A stretch of DNA of 64,000 nucleotides. Source: Pseudorasbora parva. Taxonomy: Eukaryota > Chordata > Actinopteri > Cypriniformes > Gobionidae. The translations under genes and the position numbers were made by a program. Below are positions 18,468-31,700 of the stretch, piece after piece; the stretch's first letter is position 1, and each line of letters starts with the position of its first letter. Location: contig NC_090177.1 in the NCBI RefSeq assembly GCF_024679245.1, positions 25,420,632 through 25,484,631 on the forward strand. Direction: 5' to 3'. Below the pieces are notes generated by a model. It was not told the origin of the DNA. It made no database searches and saw nothing but the letters and a program-made list of their open reading frames with translations.

Positions 18468-19130
18468 ACTGTGACAGAGCACGAGAGCAATTATGTTAAT
18501 GCCACTTTAAAATGTGAACTTTAAATATTTTTTTTAATCAAAGTTAGATATTTTGTGGAATAGTAAAAATATTTTAATATGAATTTCCAGGTGATGCCAA
18601 TCATGACTCAGCTAGTAAATGAGAGGGAGAACTAAAATAAATCACAGCTTTCCAAAAAAGGCAACAGATACGTACAGAAATAAACACACGTCTTAATCTT
18701 TTACCGTTTAAACGTCAAATTTAGCTTACACTCAAAGCACAACGTCATGCCAGTTACATAATACAGCTTAGCATCCTTGTGTCAATTAGAAAGACTACTC
18801 ATCACCTTTACTTAAGTCTGAGAACTAAAAACAGATGCCATTACCTGTAGACTCGTGATGTCACGTTCTGTCGGTGTCGAAACAGAGCTGCAATATTCAG
18901 GCTTCTTAACTATCGATTCGCTCTGGTGATGAGAACTGGACGAGTCCATTCTGAAGGGCGGGGGACGCAGACGCATATAAATATCTTGTCTGGGAGTTCC
19001 TTTGACCAAACAAGGCAGTAGCTGTAGAGTGGAAATGGGAAAAAATGCGCTATAGGAGCACTGCTGAAGTCTATTGTGCTCTGAGGGGTCGTTTTCTTTG
19101 TGGAAATTTGTGCATGCCTCGTCATGTGAC
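18468..19130 (-). promoter_or_regulatory. slmap 5' leader exon and probable promoter region
   Basis: An acceptor (CTCTGTCACAG) opens the first coding exon at 18468, and a donor (GAGTCTACAG then GTAATGG) at 18845 marks a likely non-coding leader exon upstream. The segment 18950-19130 is comparatively CpG-rich and has a TATTTATA-like stretch on the minus strand near 18975. The start site itself is inferred. Confidence 0.45.
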
Positions 19131-20564
19131 GCCATCCCCCCCAGGTGATGGTCTGGAGGTCTCGCTCACATGGGCATACAAGCGTCCTGAGGCATCTAAA
19201 AAGAGGCTGCAGCTGCATGGTAGAATACACTCAGGCCCATTGTTTCACTCGTTAGGCCGTCTCTTATGTAAAAACTGTTAACAATAGTAGTCATTGGTGC
19301 TTGTATCAGTGCCAACGAATGCACTGTGGTTTCGGTAATTAATTGTATATTATTAGTTGCATTGTATGTCAAAATTAAAAAAAAACTTTGAATGTCAAAC
19401 CAATCATTTGAAAGCTGGCTATTTGATAGAAACATGCATTTTCATAATTGAGCTCTTTAAAAAAAAGTTCACTTCTAATAATTGTTCATTTTGTTTGTTT
19501 GTTTGTTTGTCCAGATGTAAACACAGCAATGATTTTGAGTGCTGGATCTCACATTTTTAACTTCCATCTCAAAATCTGTGATTAAACAATATCTACCCTT
19601 AAAATACTTGAACATGGTGGTAAGTGACATCCTATGTTTTTAAAATTTGTATTTAAAATTTGTATTTAAATTGAAAGTCTCACATATCTGAACATTATAT
19701 CAGAAATGTAATTTACACATTTAAACAACAGTGCTGTTTACCTTATTATATAAAAAATGTTGTGCAGTTTTATAATTTATGAGCAGGGCAATAGATAGAT
19801 GTAGGTCCTATAATATACTGTTGCATTAGACATAAACGTTGCATTTCCAGTCTTTTGTCTCCATGAAATATTATGTTTTCTCAATCAGGCTGAATTGTAC
19901 TGGCTACCTTTGTCTAAATTTGACCAACCAAAGCCACTGATGTGGAATTAAGAGGGTTTGCCATGCTCAGAGGAAGACTGAAAGGGTTTGTATGGATCTT
20001 TCCTTTGTTGTCATGGCGACAGTCTCACTCATACTTGCCCTGTAAGTTCTGACCACACAAAATAGAGAAAAATCAGTTATGGTCACCAGCAGAGAATATT
20101 GAAGTCACCTTGTCCAGTGGCATCACTACGACCTTGAATCATTGAAAGGGATGAGTCATGGTCATAAATCTCTGCGATGTAAGATCTACAGCTTATAATG
20201 ACAACAAAAAGAAGCTGCGTTGGTCCAAGATTTGGATCTAAAATTGGGTCTTATGGGTGCCTGAATAATTCAGTGTTTTCTAGGCTAGATTAAAAAGATT
20301 AAGACTATTTCTCTTCCTTTCTCTTTTATCCTCTCTGATACTTGCAATATTTAAATATATTTACTATTAGTAGATTAAATGTTATATATAACGTGTATAA
20401 ATGTTTTTAATTTTTTGCATGTCAGCACAAGGCCTATGGAGGACCAAACCTGAAGAAATTAAAAATAAATAAATAAATAAATGAATGAATAAGTAAATCA
20501 ATTAATAAATATACAAATATGTAAATTAATAAGTAGACAAATAGATAAATAAATGTGATTAATA

Positions 20565-21795
20565 GGAAAATAAATTTAAAAAACAACTTGATAAAATAAA
20601 TGATTCATTTTTAATCAAATTAAAGTTTGTATTATCTTTCCCTTTTATTTATTATTTTCTGCTTTTATACATTTTAAAAATATATATTTATTTAAATAAA
20701 TGTATTTATTTGTAAATTCATTTAAATATTTATTTAAATATTTATATATATATTTAAATATTTATTTATTTTTGTATTCATTTATTTTTATATTTATTTA
20801 TTGATTGGTTCTTTCATTTTTACTGTTCCGTTTGTAACATGGAAATGAGGAGGGCGGTCCTTGGGTAGCTTCAGCGTATCACTGGTTGAGAACTCAAGCA
20901 TAGAATTGTCAGACCAGCTAAGCGATAGAGGAGACTTATCAAAGTTAATGGCGGCCGGATTCTTTCACAGGCACCAAACAACTTGGCAATGTTTCAGTTT
21001 GAGAGATAAGTTTCAATGGCACTTATCAGAAGCAAGTACAATGGTCGTCCCACCATATACCATCTGACTCGCACAGATTTTGAATGCACTGGGAAATATT
21101 TAGCAGAGTACCTTAAAATTCTGTACTTCCACATTCATATCGGAATATAGTGCTCCTAAAAACATTGATTAGTACATCTAATCTAAACAACAGTCATTTG
21201 ATTAGTTGTTTTTGACTTCATTGGCTATATTGAGCAACTCTCTAACGTTAGCTATTTGTGAAACGTCCGCCATAGTATTCATGCAAGAGCTACAACCTGT
21301 TGAGTTCAAAATCTGTGTGAGTCAGAAGGCACTACAGTTAGACATGACATCCATCGTACTTGCTTCCGATAAGTACTATTGAAACGTATCTCTCAATGGG
21401 TCAAACTGCTGGAAACATTGATAAATTGTTTGGTGTCTGTGTAAGAACCATCCGGTGGCTATTTACTTTAAAATGCTATGCTTGAGCGCTCAACCAATGA
21501 TGCGCTGAAGCTACACAAGGACCGCCCTCCTCATTTCCATGTTGCACACGGAAAAGTAAAAATAAATGATTCAATAAATAAATAAATGTAAAAAAAAATT
21601 GAATGCATAAATAAATAAATAAATGTAAAAATAAATATTAAAATAAATATTAAAATTAATTAACAAATAAATTAAAGTAAAAAATATATATTTTAAAATG
21701 TATAAAAACAGAAAATAATACATTATTTAAAGATAATAAAAATAATTTGATTAAAAATGAATCATTAATTTTATCAAGTCGTTTATTCTGTTATT
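20565..21795. mobile_element. 1.2-kb palindromic (foldback) element
   Basis: Two long arms meet near 21185 and are imperfect reverse complements along nearly their whole length. For example GGAAATGAGGAGGGCGGTCC (20841-20860) pairs exactly with 21519-21538. CTTGATAAAA (from 20587) pairs with the segment ending at 21778, and 'GGAAGCAAGTACGATGG'-like sequence pairs across the middle. The outer arms are AAAT-rich. No protein is encoded. Confidence 0.85.
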
Positions 21796-21799
21796 TATT

Positions 21800-21800
21800 T

Positions 21801-21886
<86 letters not shown>
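21800..21886. repeat. (CT)n microsatellite
   Basis: Nearly pure CT dinucleotide with one TTTC interruption, directly at the right edge of the palindromic element. Confidence 0.95.
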
Positions 21887-21888
<2 letters not shown>

Positions 21889-22291
21889 CATATATATAAT
21901 ATCACCTGACATGTCTGTTAAATGAAATGAGGGCTGAAGTGGGTGTGGCCTTTTGTGGTGGAGCAGTCTTTTAATGAAGCAAAGTCATATTTAAAGGGGT
22001 CCTAAAAGTGCCCCTTTTTACAAGAAAACAAGTTCTGATGTCCCCAGAGTGTGTATTTAAAGTTTTAGCTCAAAAAAACCCCACAGATATTTTTTTTAGC
22101 ATGTTAAAATTGTTTAAAAAATGTACACAGTTTTTGTGTGTCCCTTTAAAAGCAAATGAGTTTCTTCCTTTGATGCGGGCAGACCAAGGCTTCGTGAAAC
22201 CAGTTGAAGCAAATGGCTGAATTTGAATTGAACTTCACGACCGTTAAACAAGGTTGTTCTAATCTATGTAGTATGAATGAATATAGTATGC

Positions 22292-22590
22292 GGCCCTGTC
22301 CCAAATGGCACCCTAAACCCTTAATGTCTTCCTCTGAGCCCGCACTTTCACAATGTAATGCCGCTTTGACTGTCGGGTAGAAGTCCTCGGCGTAGCTCGC
22401 AAACTTGCAGGCTCAGCTGAAGTGCAAAGGCGTATCGCAAGGGCGGCGCTCACGAGCACCCTTCTTTAAGCTTAAATGACGAATGGGACACCCTACGGTC
22501 TTGTGGTCTTAACGGACACGTGCACGCAATGGCCATTGTAAGTCCACTAGACCAAAAGTACACATGAAGTGTGCCATTTGGGACAGGGCC
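22292..22590. mobile_element. MITE with perfect 20-bp terminal inverted repeats
   Basis: The left end GGCCCTGTCCCAAATGGCAC (22292-22311) is the exact reverse complement of the right end (22571-22590). It is about 300 bp long, GC-richer than its surroundings, and has no coding capacity. Confidence 0.85.
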
Positions 22591-22809
22591 TGTGAATGTA
22601 ATCCGGACGTACTACATCCGCCATGTTGTCATGATCATGTGACCTACTAGCGTCAGTTTCATCCTATGGTTTCGTCCCATCTCAACCATTTATAACTCGT
22701 CTCACGTGCCTGCCTAATGGGATAGTAAACGACATCGAGAAATGACATCAGAAGTGTAATACGTGGTAAAAAACACAAACACACAAACTGACCCGCAAAC
22801 GCAACTTTC

Positions 22810-23037
22810 AGACGCCATCTTTTTTCCCAGCTCAACTGTCACTGAATGAAAAGCACAGAATTGTGGGATATCTAAGGCAGCGAAGGATACATGTATGCTG
22901 CCTTCCAAAATCGATCAGATGAAGGTCTCTCAGGAGACAGGAAGTGAAGTAAACATTAGATTCGGACATTGCTTGATGCCTTCCTGCCTTCAAATGTGTC
23001 CTCCGAAGGCAGCATTTTTCAGGTTTCAGACGCAGCC
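22810..23037. mobile_element. truncated, inverted copy of the GGCTGC-ended element
   Basis: It ends ..TTTCAGACGCAGCC and matches, in reverse orientation, the complete copy at 24789-25211, including the AAGGCAGC and ACATGTATGCTGCC motifs. The far end has diverged. Confidence 0.75.
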
Positions 23038-24202
23038 AACGTAACTTTGAAACAATTCCACACCCATCTCCACACCGACCCCTACTGGTCAGAACAATAT
23101 AAATAAAAGAGTTAATTGAAAGTAAAATCTTTCAAATGCAAATAGCTAATCATCTAATACAATTAAATAAGTGTCTGTTATTTTATCAATTTTCAGGGCT
23201 TGTTTTGTTTCTTCCATGTATGACTCACCTAAACAGGCCAGAGATGATTCATGGGTTCACAAAGATCATCACCCCCCAGCGGTGATCTGACATTTGAAGT
23301 AGCCTTAACCCTATTAATATTATGTAATATTTTTAATATTTATTTTTAAAATATAAGTATTGCTATAGTAAAAAGTTGCATACCAATGAAATGATAATAA
23401 AAGCAAAACATCATTAATACATTAATAATACATATACCAGCCTTTACTGAAATCACGTGACGTTTCCGAACCAACCGATTGAATGATTCGTTCAAAACGT
23501 TCTACTTCAAGAAGAGGGTGGGGGAGGACAATGATGGAGATACTCAAGTAAGTTACGTTGCGACAGGACTTTTCTGAATTGTTAGTTTATGAGTTTATGT
23601 AGCTGACGTGGAATTGACCATATCTTCAAGTGAGTCATTGATTAGCATATTCTATCATAATAATGATAATCTATAAATTGCACGCGCGGGAACTGTTTAC
23701 AGTCTGAGAGGTTTAGTAAACAGTGCAGAATATGTGTACTAAACAATGGCATCTACTCCAGTAAAAAAAAAAAAATCTGTGAGGACCCACCAACATTTAT
23801 TTATTTTGTTTTGCTTCCGACGCCCAGGTTACTACCACACGTTTGTTGTAGTCCTTTAAAAGCGATTTCTCGTTTGTTTCCTCAAGACAACATTGTGCAG
23901 TTAGACAACTTTTGTTCAGGCAATAGGACCACATGATGCATTCAAGTCCTCCTGGTAAGTTTTTACACGTCTGGAAAACTCAAAGAATATGCATTATGTG
24001 TGTCATTATGCTTTATCATTGAAGGCCTATTGCAGGTTAGAGACTCCAGTGAGTCAATGTTACAGAAAAATTATGTAGGAACTATATTTTCTTTAAAATA
24101 TACGTATAAATACGGTAATACGGCTAGATATAAGATTTAACCTGCAATATGCTCTTTTATATATTATGCTGCCACGGAGAATGATGGGAAATGTAGTTTG
24201 GT

Positions 24203-24330
24203 CATTTACATTTACATTTATGCATTTAGCAGACGCTTTTATCCAAAGCGACTTAATGTTACAACTCAGGAGTACAGGAAGCGATCTGTCAAGAAGAGGC
24301 AAAGAAACACAAAAAGTGCCCCAAATACCA
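24203..24330 (+). repeat. teleost dispersed repeat (GCATTTAGCAGACGC type)
   Basis: Contains ATGCATTTAGCAGACGCTTT followed by TATCCAAAGCGACTTA, a motif I recognise as widely dispersed in fish genomes. Its family name cannot be fixed from sequence alone. Confidence 0.65.
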
Positions 24331-24788
24331 AGATTTGTATACTGCTCAGAGTAGCAAAAACCAGAAAAGGGAAGAAGAAATGAGAAATAGAGGGGGAAGA
24401 GTTTTTTTTTATTTTTTTTTTAGTTTTTAGTTTGTATTATTATTTTATGTAGCCTATCAGCTCATTTACCGGCTAAATGAGTAGCCTAGTATTTTCTGGC
24501 AAACTTCAGAATTGAAAACAATTTACTACTAACATTGCTTCCCACTTGTAATTACAACTTTGTGGTGGCCTTCATGTGCATTCTCGTAAATACAATACAA
24601 ACTGACTGTGACATGACTTGAATGCACCAATAGTCACTGTGTTTGCTATCTACAGATACTTGCAGGAAATGGACACAAGAACATTTTATGGGCGGAAGGA
24701 ACATGTTTGAGCAGCTGGGACAGTGAAGACAGTGAGATTTGAGGAGAGTCGAAAAGAGGGGATCCCTGAATCAGGTTTGAGAGACAGA

Positions 24789-25211
24789 GGCTGCATCCGA
24801 AACCTGGAAAATGCTGCATTTGGAGGACACATTTGAAGGCAGGAAGGCATCAATCCATGTCCAAATCTAATGTTTGCTTCACTTCCTGTCTCCTGAGATA
24901 CCTTCATCTGATCGATTTTTGAAGGCAGCATACATGTATCCTTCGCTGCCTTTGATATCCCACAATCCTGTGCTTTCTTTTCAGTGACAGTTGAGATGGG
25001 AAAATAAGATGGCGTCCGAAATTTTCCACTTCTGATATAATTTGTAGCGAGAAATTACCAATGTTGTAATAAAATGTGTTTAGTTCTCACCAAAGCTCGC
25101 TCTATATTGCTGTAGATCATTAAACTGTTACACTGCCTAAGAAGTATGTCTGAAATTAGTTTTGTGAGGTGCAGAGGCAGCGATCAGCTTTCTTGGTTTT
25201 CGGACGCAGCC
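24789..25211. mobile_element. 423-bp element with GGCTGCATCCGAAA ends
   Basis: The left end GGCTGCATCCGAAA and right end TTTTCGGACGCAGCC are near-perfect inverted repeats. A truncated relative in the opposite orientation lies at 22810-23037. No open frame spans it. Confidence 0.8.
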
Positions 25212-27731
25212 ATAGACTGACAGCAGAAGGTCTGACTCTATCATAGTTTTCATTAGTCAAGGACCGCTAAAGAGGATGTTTGATTGACATGTAAGGACAA
25301 CCAATCACAGTTTGTTTTGTTCCGCGTAATGTAAATATGATAAGTCGATGTTCCTGCAATAATAGACTGATGCGTGGCAAGTTTGCTGCAACAATGGAGC
25401 TGCAAACTTCACATACTTTTGAAAATCCAGTGTTTAGTTGATCCTGGTAAGCACTTATTGTCACAGCTACAGCGTTCAACGAGGGAATATGGCGTCACGG
25501 CTTCCTGTAGAATTCAACCAATCAGATGACGACTTTGAAACTCCTGACAACTTTGAAACTCCTGAAGTGTTACCAGATAATGGTGCCATATGCATGACTA
25601 TCAGCCAATGGTCCGTGGTCGTGACGTCTGAAGCTGAGACTAGGGGTCAAGGGTTCAGTTAGCAAAGTAACGTGTGCGCCCATAAATATGTGTAGTGTGT
25701 GTGAAAAATGGCGTGAAATATTTTTTTCCCCAAATTAAAAAATTCATGCCATAGAAGGGTCCAAAATAATCAGCATACCAACAAGACGAACACTGCAACA
25801 ATATTACATATTAATAGGCTACTGAACTGCAAGTTGTGTTTATATGTAACAATAGGGCAAAACATTAAAGTAGTGCCAGTTTTAGTTATGAGCAGACTGC
25901 AACGCTGCTATGGATGACGGATTGACCAACCAGAACCAACCTGGTATTCCAGAAGGCTGTGTAATAAGACAAAATAATTAAGGAGATAACAATTAGTAAG
26001 TAGCACTCAGCCATGACTAAACCAACATGATATTCTTTGCATCTGCAGCACAAAGCCAGACTAATGCCAGCTGTGAAACCGTTAAACCCTGCAGGAAAAC
26101 ACACTCTCGGTGCTGTGAGAGTCAGTGACGCAGAAAGTAGAGCATGTGTGAGTAAAGTTCGTTTCGAATGCAGGCAGGCAGACAGGTAAATTGCCCCGGT
26201 AAGAAGGCAGCCCCGCAGGCTCCTTCTGAGAAGTGAGATGAAAGCAGATGGCAGAAAGGGCAGGAAAAATGGAACAGGAGGGGGTCGCTGCCTTTTCACC
26301 GCAAAAAATCCGGGGCCATAGCAGACGGTCAGCATGAGGCGGCGATCCCTATAACAGCATGTGGCCAGGACTACTGCTTTACCATTGCAGAGAACAGCAC
26401 AACAATTGCATGCAACATTTCTTTCTACTATCAAAATATGACGCAGGGTATGACGCATTTTGCATTTTGATCTGTTCACTGTTTATTGTTCAGACTGAAT
26501 TGACTGATGTTCAGAAAACTTCTTGTGCACTTCAGTGTGTGACCATCATTCAAATGAACACAAATTACCTCCAGAATCAGACGTGCCATGGTAGAGGTTT
26601 ATCTCTAGTCATTGTCATGCTGCAGGTTATTGTGATAATGAGTTACCGATGTTATAATTGTAGATATAGAGGTATACTGATTATGATACTGAGGGTATTA
26701 AACACTTACATGAATAATTGTACAGCATTCTTTCAGCATTACCTCACTATAGCTATACTGTCTGTACTATAAATTCTTAAGGGATGCTAAATTCATCTAT
26801 TAGTCCTAATATATTCCACCTGAAAAGGGACAGCATATAGATCTAGCAATTATGAGTTCATATAAAAATGTTCTGTGCAATATATCAGTTTCCGAAGCTT
26901 TAAAAAAAGGTCTTTTTCTTGCTATACATTTTACGCACTTAATATTTATAGATTTGAAGGTGCTTAATACTGGAAGTTTGTTAATTACTAAAACAGCAGT
27001 TGAATCTAGATCTATATGAGTATCTAGCTGATCATTTAAAGCCAATGAGTATATTTATGGAGTTCCTGAATCTATGTTGTATAGTCCTGGAATACATAAA
27101 TAGTATTAAGCACTGTACATTTATGGGTTGTTTTGTATGTTTCATATTCACATTATTACTCTCAGTTACCCATCAAGGTTGACAAACTATTTTGCACCAC
27201 TTTGGCAGTCATATAACAGTTCTTGTAAGCAGTGGCAGATCAGTCAACAGACGCCATTACAGATGATTGAGATGGTGATTTATGAAGTACTGTAAAAAAA
27301 CAAAAACAGAAGACTTCCATATCAAACCACAGTCCTTTCTGTTTCACAGTCTTTTCTCTTCTGCCATCCCTGCCTTGTCAATTCGTATATTTCTAACCAC
27401 AGTACTTGTATCCAGTCAGTGAAGTGCTTTGAAAAGTCCACCAGAATGGTGGTCTAATAAAAGGCAATCTCTCATTTTTTTGTCCTCATTTCATAGGCTT
27501 CCCAGTACTGGTCCTGGAAAGCCGTTGTATGTCCGGGTTTTGGCTCCAGTCTGGGTTTTAACACCTGATGCATCAGGTAATCTCATCCTCTGACTGTAAG
27601 AAATAAGGTTAAGAAAGTGATAAGGGGAGGAATTAGTGCCAGGCAGGAGGAAGACCAAGAGGACAATGCAGCCACCCAAAATCAGAACTAGCAATCCTTT
27701 ACGCGCCGGTCTTTTGCTGGTCTTTCGCTCC

Positions 27732-28683
27732 TCACACGCTGTTCTTGTCTGGGAGCTCTGCCTCAGGGGTACGGGGGAAGTAGACGGTGGTCTTGTGCTC
27801 TTCGTAACGGTCAATGTGCTTGAGGTGGACGACCATGTGCAGGGCGTAAGCCAATACCAGTAGCAGAATCAGAGAGGTGATTAGGCCCATCAAGATGGCT
27901 GGAGTGAAGAAAGTTGCACAGTCACTTGCTGAAGCAAACTTGTTGGACTGGACATTAAAGGCCTGGATCTGAAAAAAGGTATAAAATTAATGTTTAAAAA
28001 CATTAATTTAACATTTAAAAAATCTAAAGAACCTTTTTCCACTAGAAAGAACCTTTTGTAGAATGGAAAGGTTTCATGGAACCATATTTGCATATGCCAA
28101 TAAAGAATAAACTTATAATAAATAAACTTAAAGTAATTTACAAATATGTCAGCAAAACCCACAACGAATCTCAAAAATATTACATTTCAGTTAACTTTTG
28201 AAAACACTTGAGCACATTTCGTGGAAGCTACCTGAAAATCTGTGAAAGTGATGTGCCAGTTTGCAGAGCTGTCGGTGTGGGAGCTGGGCACTAGTAGGGT
28301 GTCATATTTCTGTAAGCTGCTGACATGCTGGCAGTGGTAAGAATAGGTGGCGGGGGCATAGACCTCCGTGGCATTGAATGTGGCCTCATGAGTCCAGTTG
28401 TAGTGAATGTGGACACTGTCCAGAGTGAACCAGTTCTGGCTTACTGATTCATAGAATGTGTTGGACATCTGAAGCCTTTAGAAATCAGAAAAGAGCAAGT
28501 AATTAACAACTAAATGTAATTTTTACCCTGCAAGGGTAACATTTTTACCCCTGTTTTTGCAAGCTTCTGATACGTCAAGTTAAGTGTAGAAGAAGAAAAA
28601 AAATGTTTACCTGATGACAAGTCCCCTGATGTCTTCCACGTCACCCAAATGCAAAGATAGCCTATAACAATGCAAGACTGTCA

Positions 28684-28775
<92 letters not shown>

Positions 28776-31700
28776 CCTAGGCAGCATTTATTTAATAATA
28801 AATACAGTAATGTAGTGATAATGTAGTGAAAAATACAGTAATGTAGTTTAATATATTTTTAAAACGTAAATTATATTTTGTTACATTATTTGTTTTGTAA
28901 CAATATTATATTTCAGAATTTAATGTAATGGCTAAGTGTAAAAATACCTTTTTGTGCCACTGTTTATAGTACATAATCTGCTGAAATGCTACTGAAACTA
29001 TGGCAGAAAGAGTTTTCAAGAAAACTTACGTGGCCTTCTCCTTTGCACAAACAGAGCCTTTGGTGTCTACTTGTGCATTGGGTCCAAACACCCTCTCTGT
29101 GAGATCGAGGAAAGTGTTGTTCCTGTATCGAATAGCCAGTCTCTTAGCTTTGAAGAGGATGCATATCTTGCCGTTGTAAGCTACAGTCAGTGGGGAGTAG
29201 GGTCCCGAGCTGGTAGACTGTAGTAACTTCCGTTTGGTTCTAGGCTGGGCATGCAGATGCCAACCATAAGGCTGTTTGAAAATGATAACAAAACAAACTG
29301 AGTGATAATGTATGGAACATGCATTATTGATGGGCTTATCTGATCTCAAATGTTTTTTTTATAAAAGGAAACGATCAGGCCTAAGATGGCAGATATTTCC
29401 TGGCCCACATATCTTCTTCCCCCCCCCCCCCCCCCCCCCCCAATAATATGTTAGTTCTAAATCTGTCACTATGTTGTTATTGGTCTTGTAGGATGCTGGG
29501 TGAATTAAGGCAGAGATGTTGCTTATGGAAGCCAAGGTCACATTGACTATCAGGGAAAATGCAATACCTGCAGTATTCTTCTGAGTGGATTTTCAGCTGC
29601 AGGCGAATAACTCTCCTCGTGTGAGGCACTTGGACTCTCAACATGTTCTCCATCTGCATCACAAAATGTTAAAATAGGACAATGGGGGAGATGGCATGGC
29701 GAGTTCTTTCAGCACAGAGAATCATATTTTAGGCACGCAAACTCGCAAAGTAAATGTCCAAGAAAAAGTTTTAGTTTTCTGCTGCATGAAAGTTAAATTT
29801 CAAAAAGATGAAAAGAGATCTATGAGACAAAATAGTAAATTTCAAATAGTAAATTGTTTATTCCACTCTGAGATCATATTCCATTTGCATTTGCTTTTAA
29901 TAAACTTTTAAATACAAAGTAATGCTTAAACTGTCATTATAAAACAGCTAGTTCCAGTTCTTGAACTTGATCGGGGGGGGGGGGGGGGGGGGGGGGTATT
30001 CAGTGACTCTTTCTACAGGTTAAATAATTTCACCAGTGTGATGATATAAGTGATTATTTGAGTCAGACGACTGGTTTGCTCTAAAACAGTTTTATGATTA
30101 AAATAGTTTTTGGGGGTAAGTCATTGAATTGTTCACTTAAAAGATTCATTCAAAACATTCAGGAATGAAAGTCCACTGCTGTGTGTTATTCGGAGACATA
30201 ACTGCTGTGGCTTTGTTTTAATTTATTTTCGTTAGTGAAGCAAAATGGTTAACTTAAAATATAAATTATGCAATATTAAATTCTTGTTTATTTATAATGT
30301 AGCATAAAAGAGTTTCATTCAACCTGGCAACTTACACAATGCTCAATAACACATTAGATAAACACAAGTTTGACCTTACACTGTTGTGCTCAAAGTTATC
30401 TAAATGACAAAAAAAAAAAACTCACACTCAGCAGAAAATTAGGTTACTATATTTTAATAAGCTGAATGCAAACCCAAAAAGCATAACTCCCATTAAAGTA
30501 ATAGATACTGACCTGTTCTAATTCTCACAGCTTGATATGGAGGGACCTCCGAGCTGTGATGGAAAACAAAGAAAAACAAAAAGGGGGTTGATCTCTTTGT
30601 GTCAGACTGTGGCCTACTTATCAACCTCTAAGACAGATTTCCCATAGATCCACTCAGCTTGATGCACCGGTCATGCATGAGTACAAGTCTGACATCTTCA
30701 GTCCAGATTAGTGTCTCCGGAGAAGACGAGACATTTAGGCGAATGGCATGATTCTCACGTGCTTAGCACCTTGAGTCCATCAACAAAGTGGGGGCTGAAA
30801 ATTACTTAATGGCACCTTGCGTGTACATACGCACATGTATATTTATCTTGTGCCACCTCATCCCTCACGCTGGAATTTGCTGGATTATCCTAAGATGAAC
30901 CGTTTATACGTCTAATCACAGAGATAATGAGCTTGGCGGACGATCTCCTAAAACCTTATTAAGAATCTGCTGCCCTATCTGCGAGAAGGTTTCCTGCTGT
31001 GTGAATGTGTTGACATCCAGGGCTGGGCCTAGATTAAGGTCTGTTCACCTGCAGCAAAGTCAGTAGGGTGTGTGATTGTGAACGAGAGCATCAGATGACC
31101 CTGGTTGACTCTCGTTTGGTTCATCTCTTATGTACTTCACCAGTTCGCCCACCCCACCTTTACTACACTGGGATTTAGTGCTTTGTGTTCATGTAAGAGA
31201 TTAAAGAATACAGCAAAACATCAGTTTTGTGGGGAAAATAAAGAGATTACCGCATGGAGCATTTAAGTTCAGTCAGTTCCTAAGTTTGATATGAGCATTG
31301 AATCAAAAGTGATGTGGCACACTGACTCATAAAACCTCTATAATCCAATCAAGGTGATAATACATCTCAAAACCGAAAAAATGACATATGAGGAGCTTAG
31401 GAAGTGCATTTCTACTTCTTTCCAGGTATTTCTTCTATAAAAAAAAAACGATACACATACAAATAATTGATATATAAAACGACTTTTAAGAGCTCTAAAA
31501 CTACATTTGACAAGTTTTCTTCTTCTTTCCAGGTCTGCTTAAAAATAAAAACAATGTATACACAGCAAATAAGGTCTTCAGAGCTCTGCTGAGGAGTGTG
31601 TGCGCACGAGGAGTGACTCTCACCTTTGTTCTAATGCCAGTTTACCGAGGTCAGCAGCTGAGGACTGCGCTGCTGTCATTGGTTATGGCTGGACACAGTA

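Larger units (their letters stand above)
19135..27480. other. intergenic spacer between slmap and atp6ap1l, repeat-rich
   Basis: I find no gene here. It holds a 1.2-kb palindrome (20565-21795), a (CT)n array, a MITE with perfect 20-bp ends (22292-22590), two inverted copies of a GGCTGC-ended element (22810-23037, 24789-25211) and a teleost dispersed repeat (24203-24330). A 197-codon minus-strand open frame at 26479-25886 is cysteine-rich and matches nothing I know. Most of 25.7-27.4 kb looks unique and non-coding. Confidence 0.6.

Noticed and set aside
25490..25662. Short frame with a repeated DDFETPDNFETPE segment
   Set aside because: The repeat reflects a 21-base tandem duplication in spacer DNA; there is no promoter, splice or domain evidence.
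29477..29662. Frame starting MENMLRVQVPHTRRVIRLQL over atp6ap1l exon 3
   Set aside because: The phases of the neighbouring exons require a different frame (DGEHVESPSASHEES...), so the longer methionine-started frame is not the one used.
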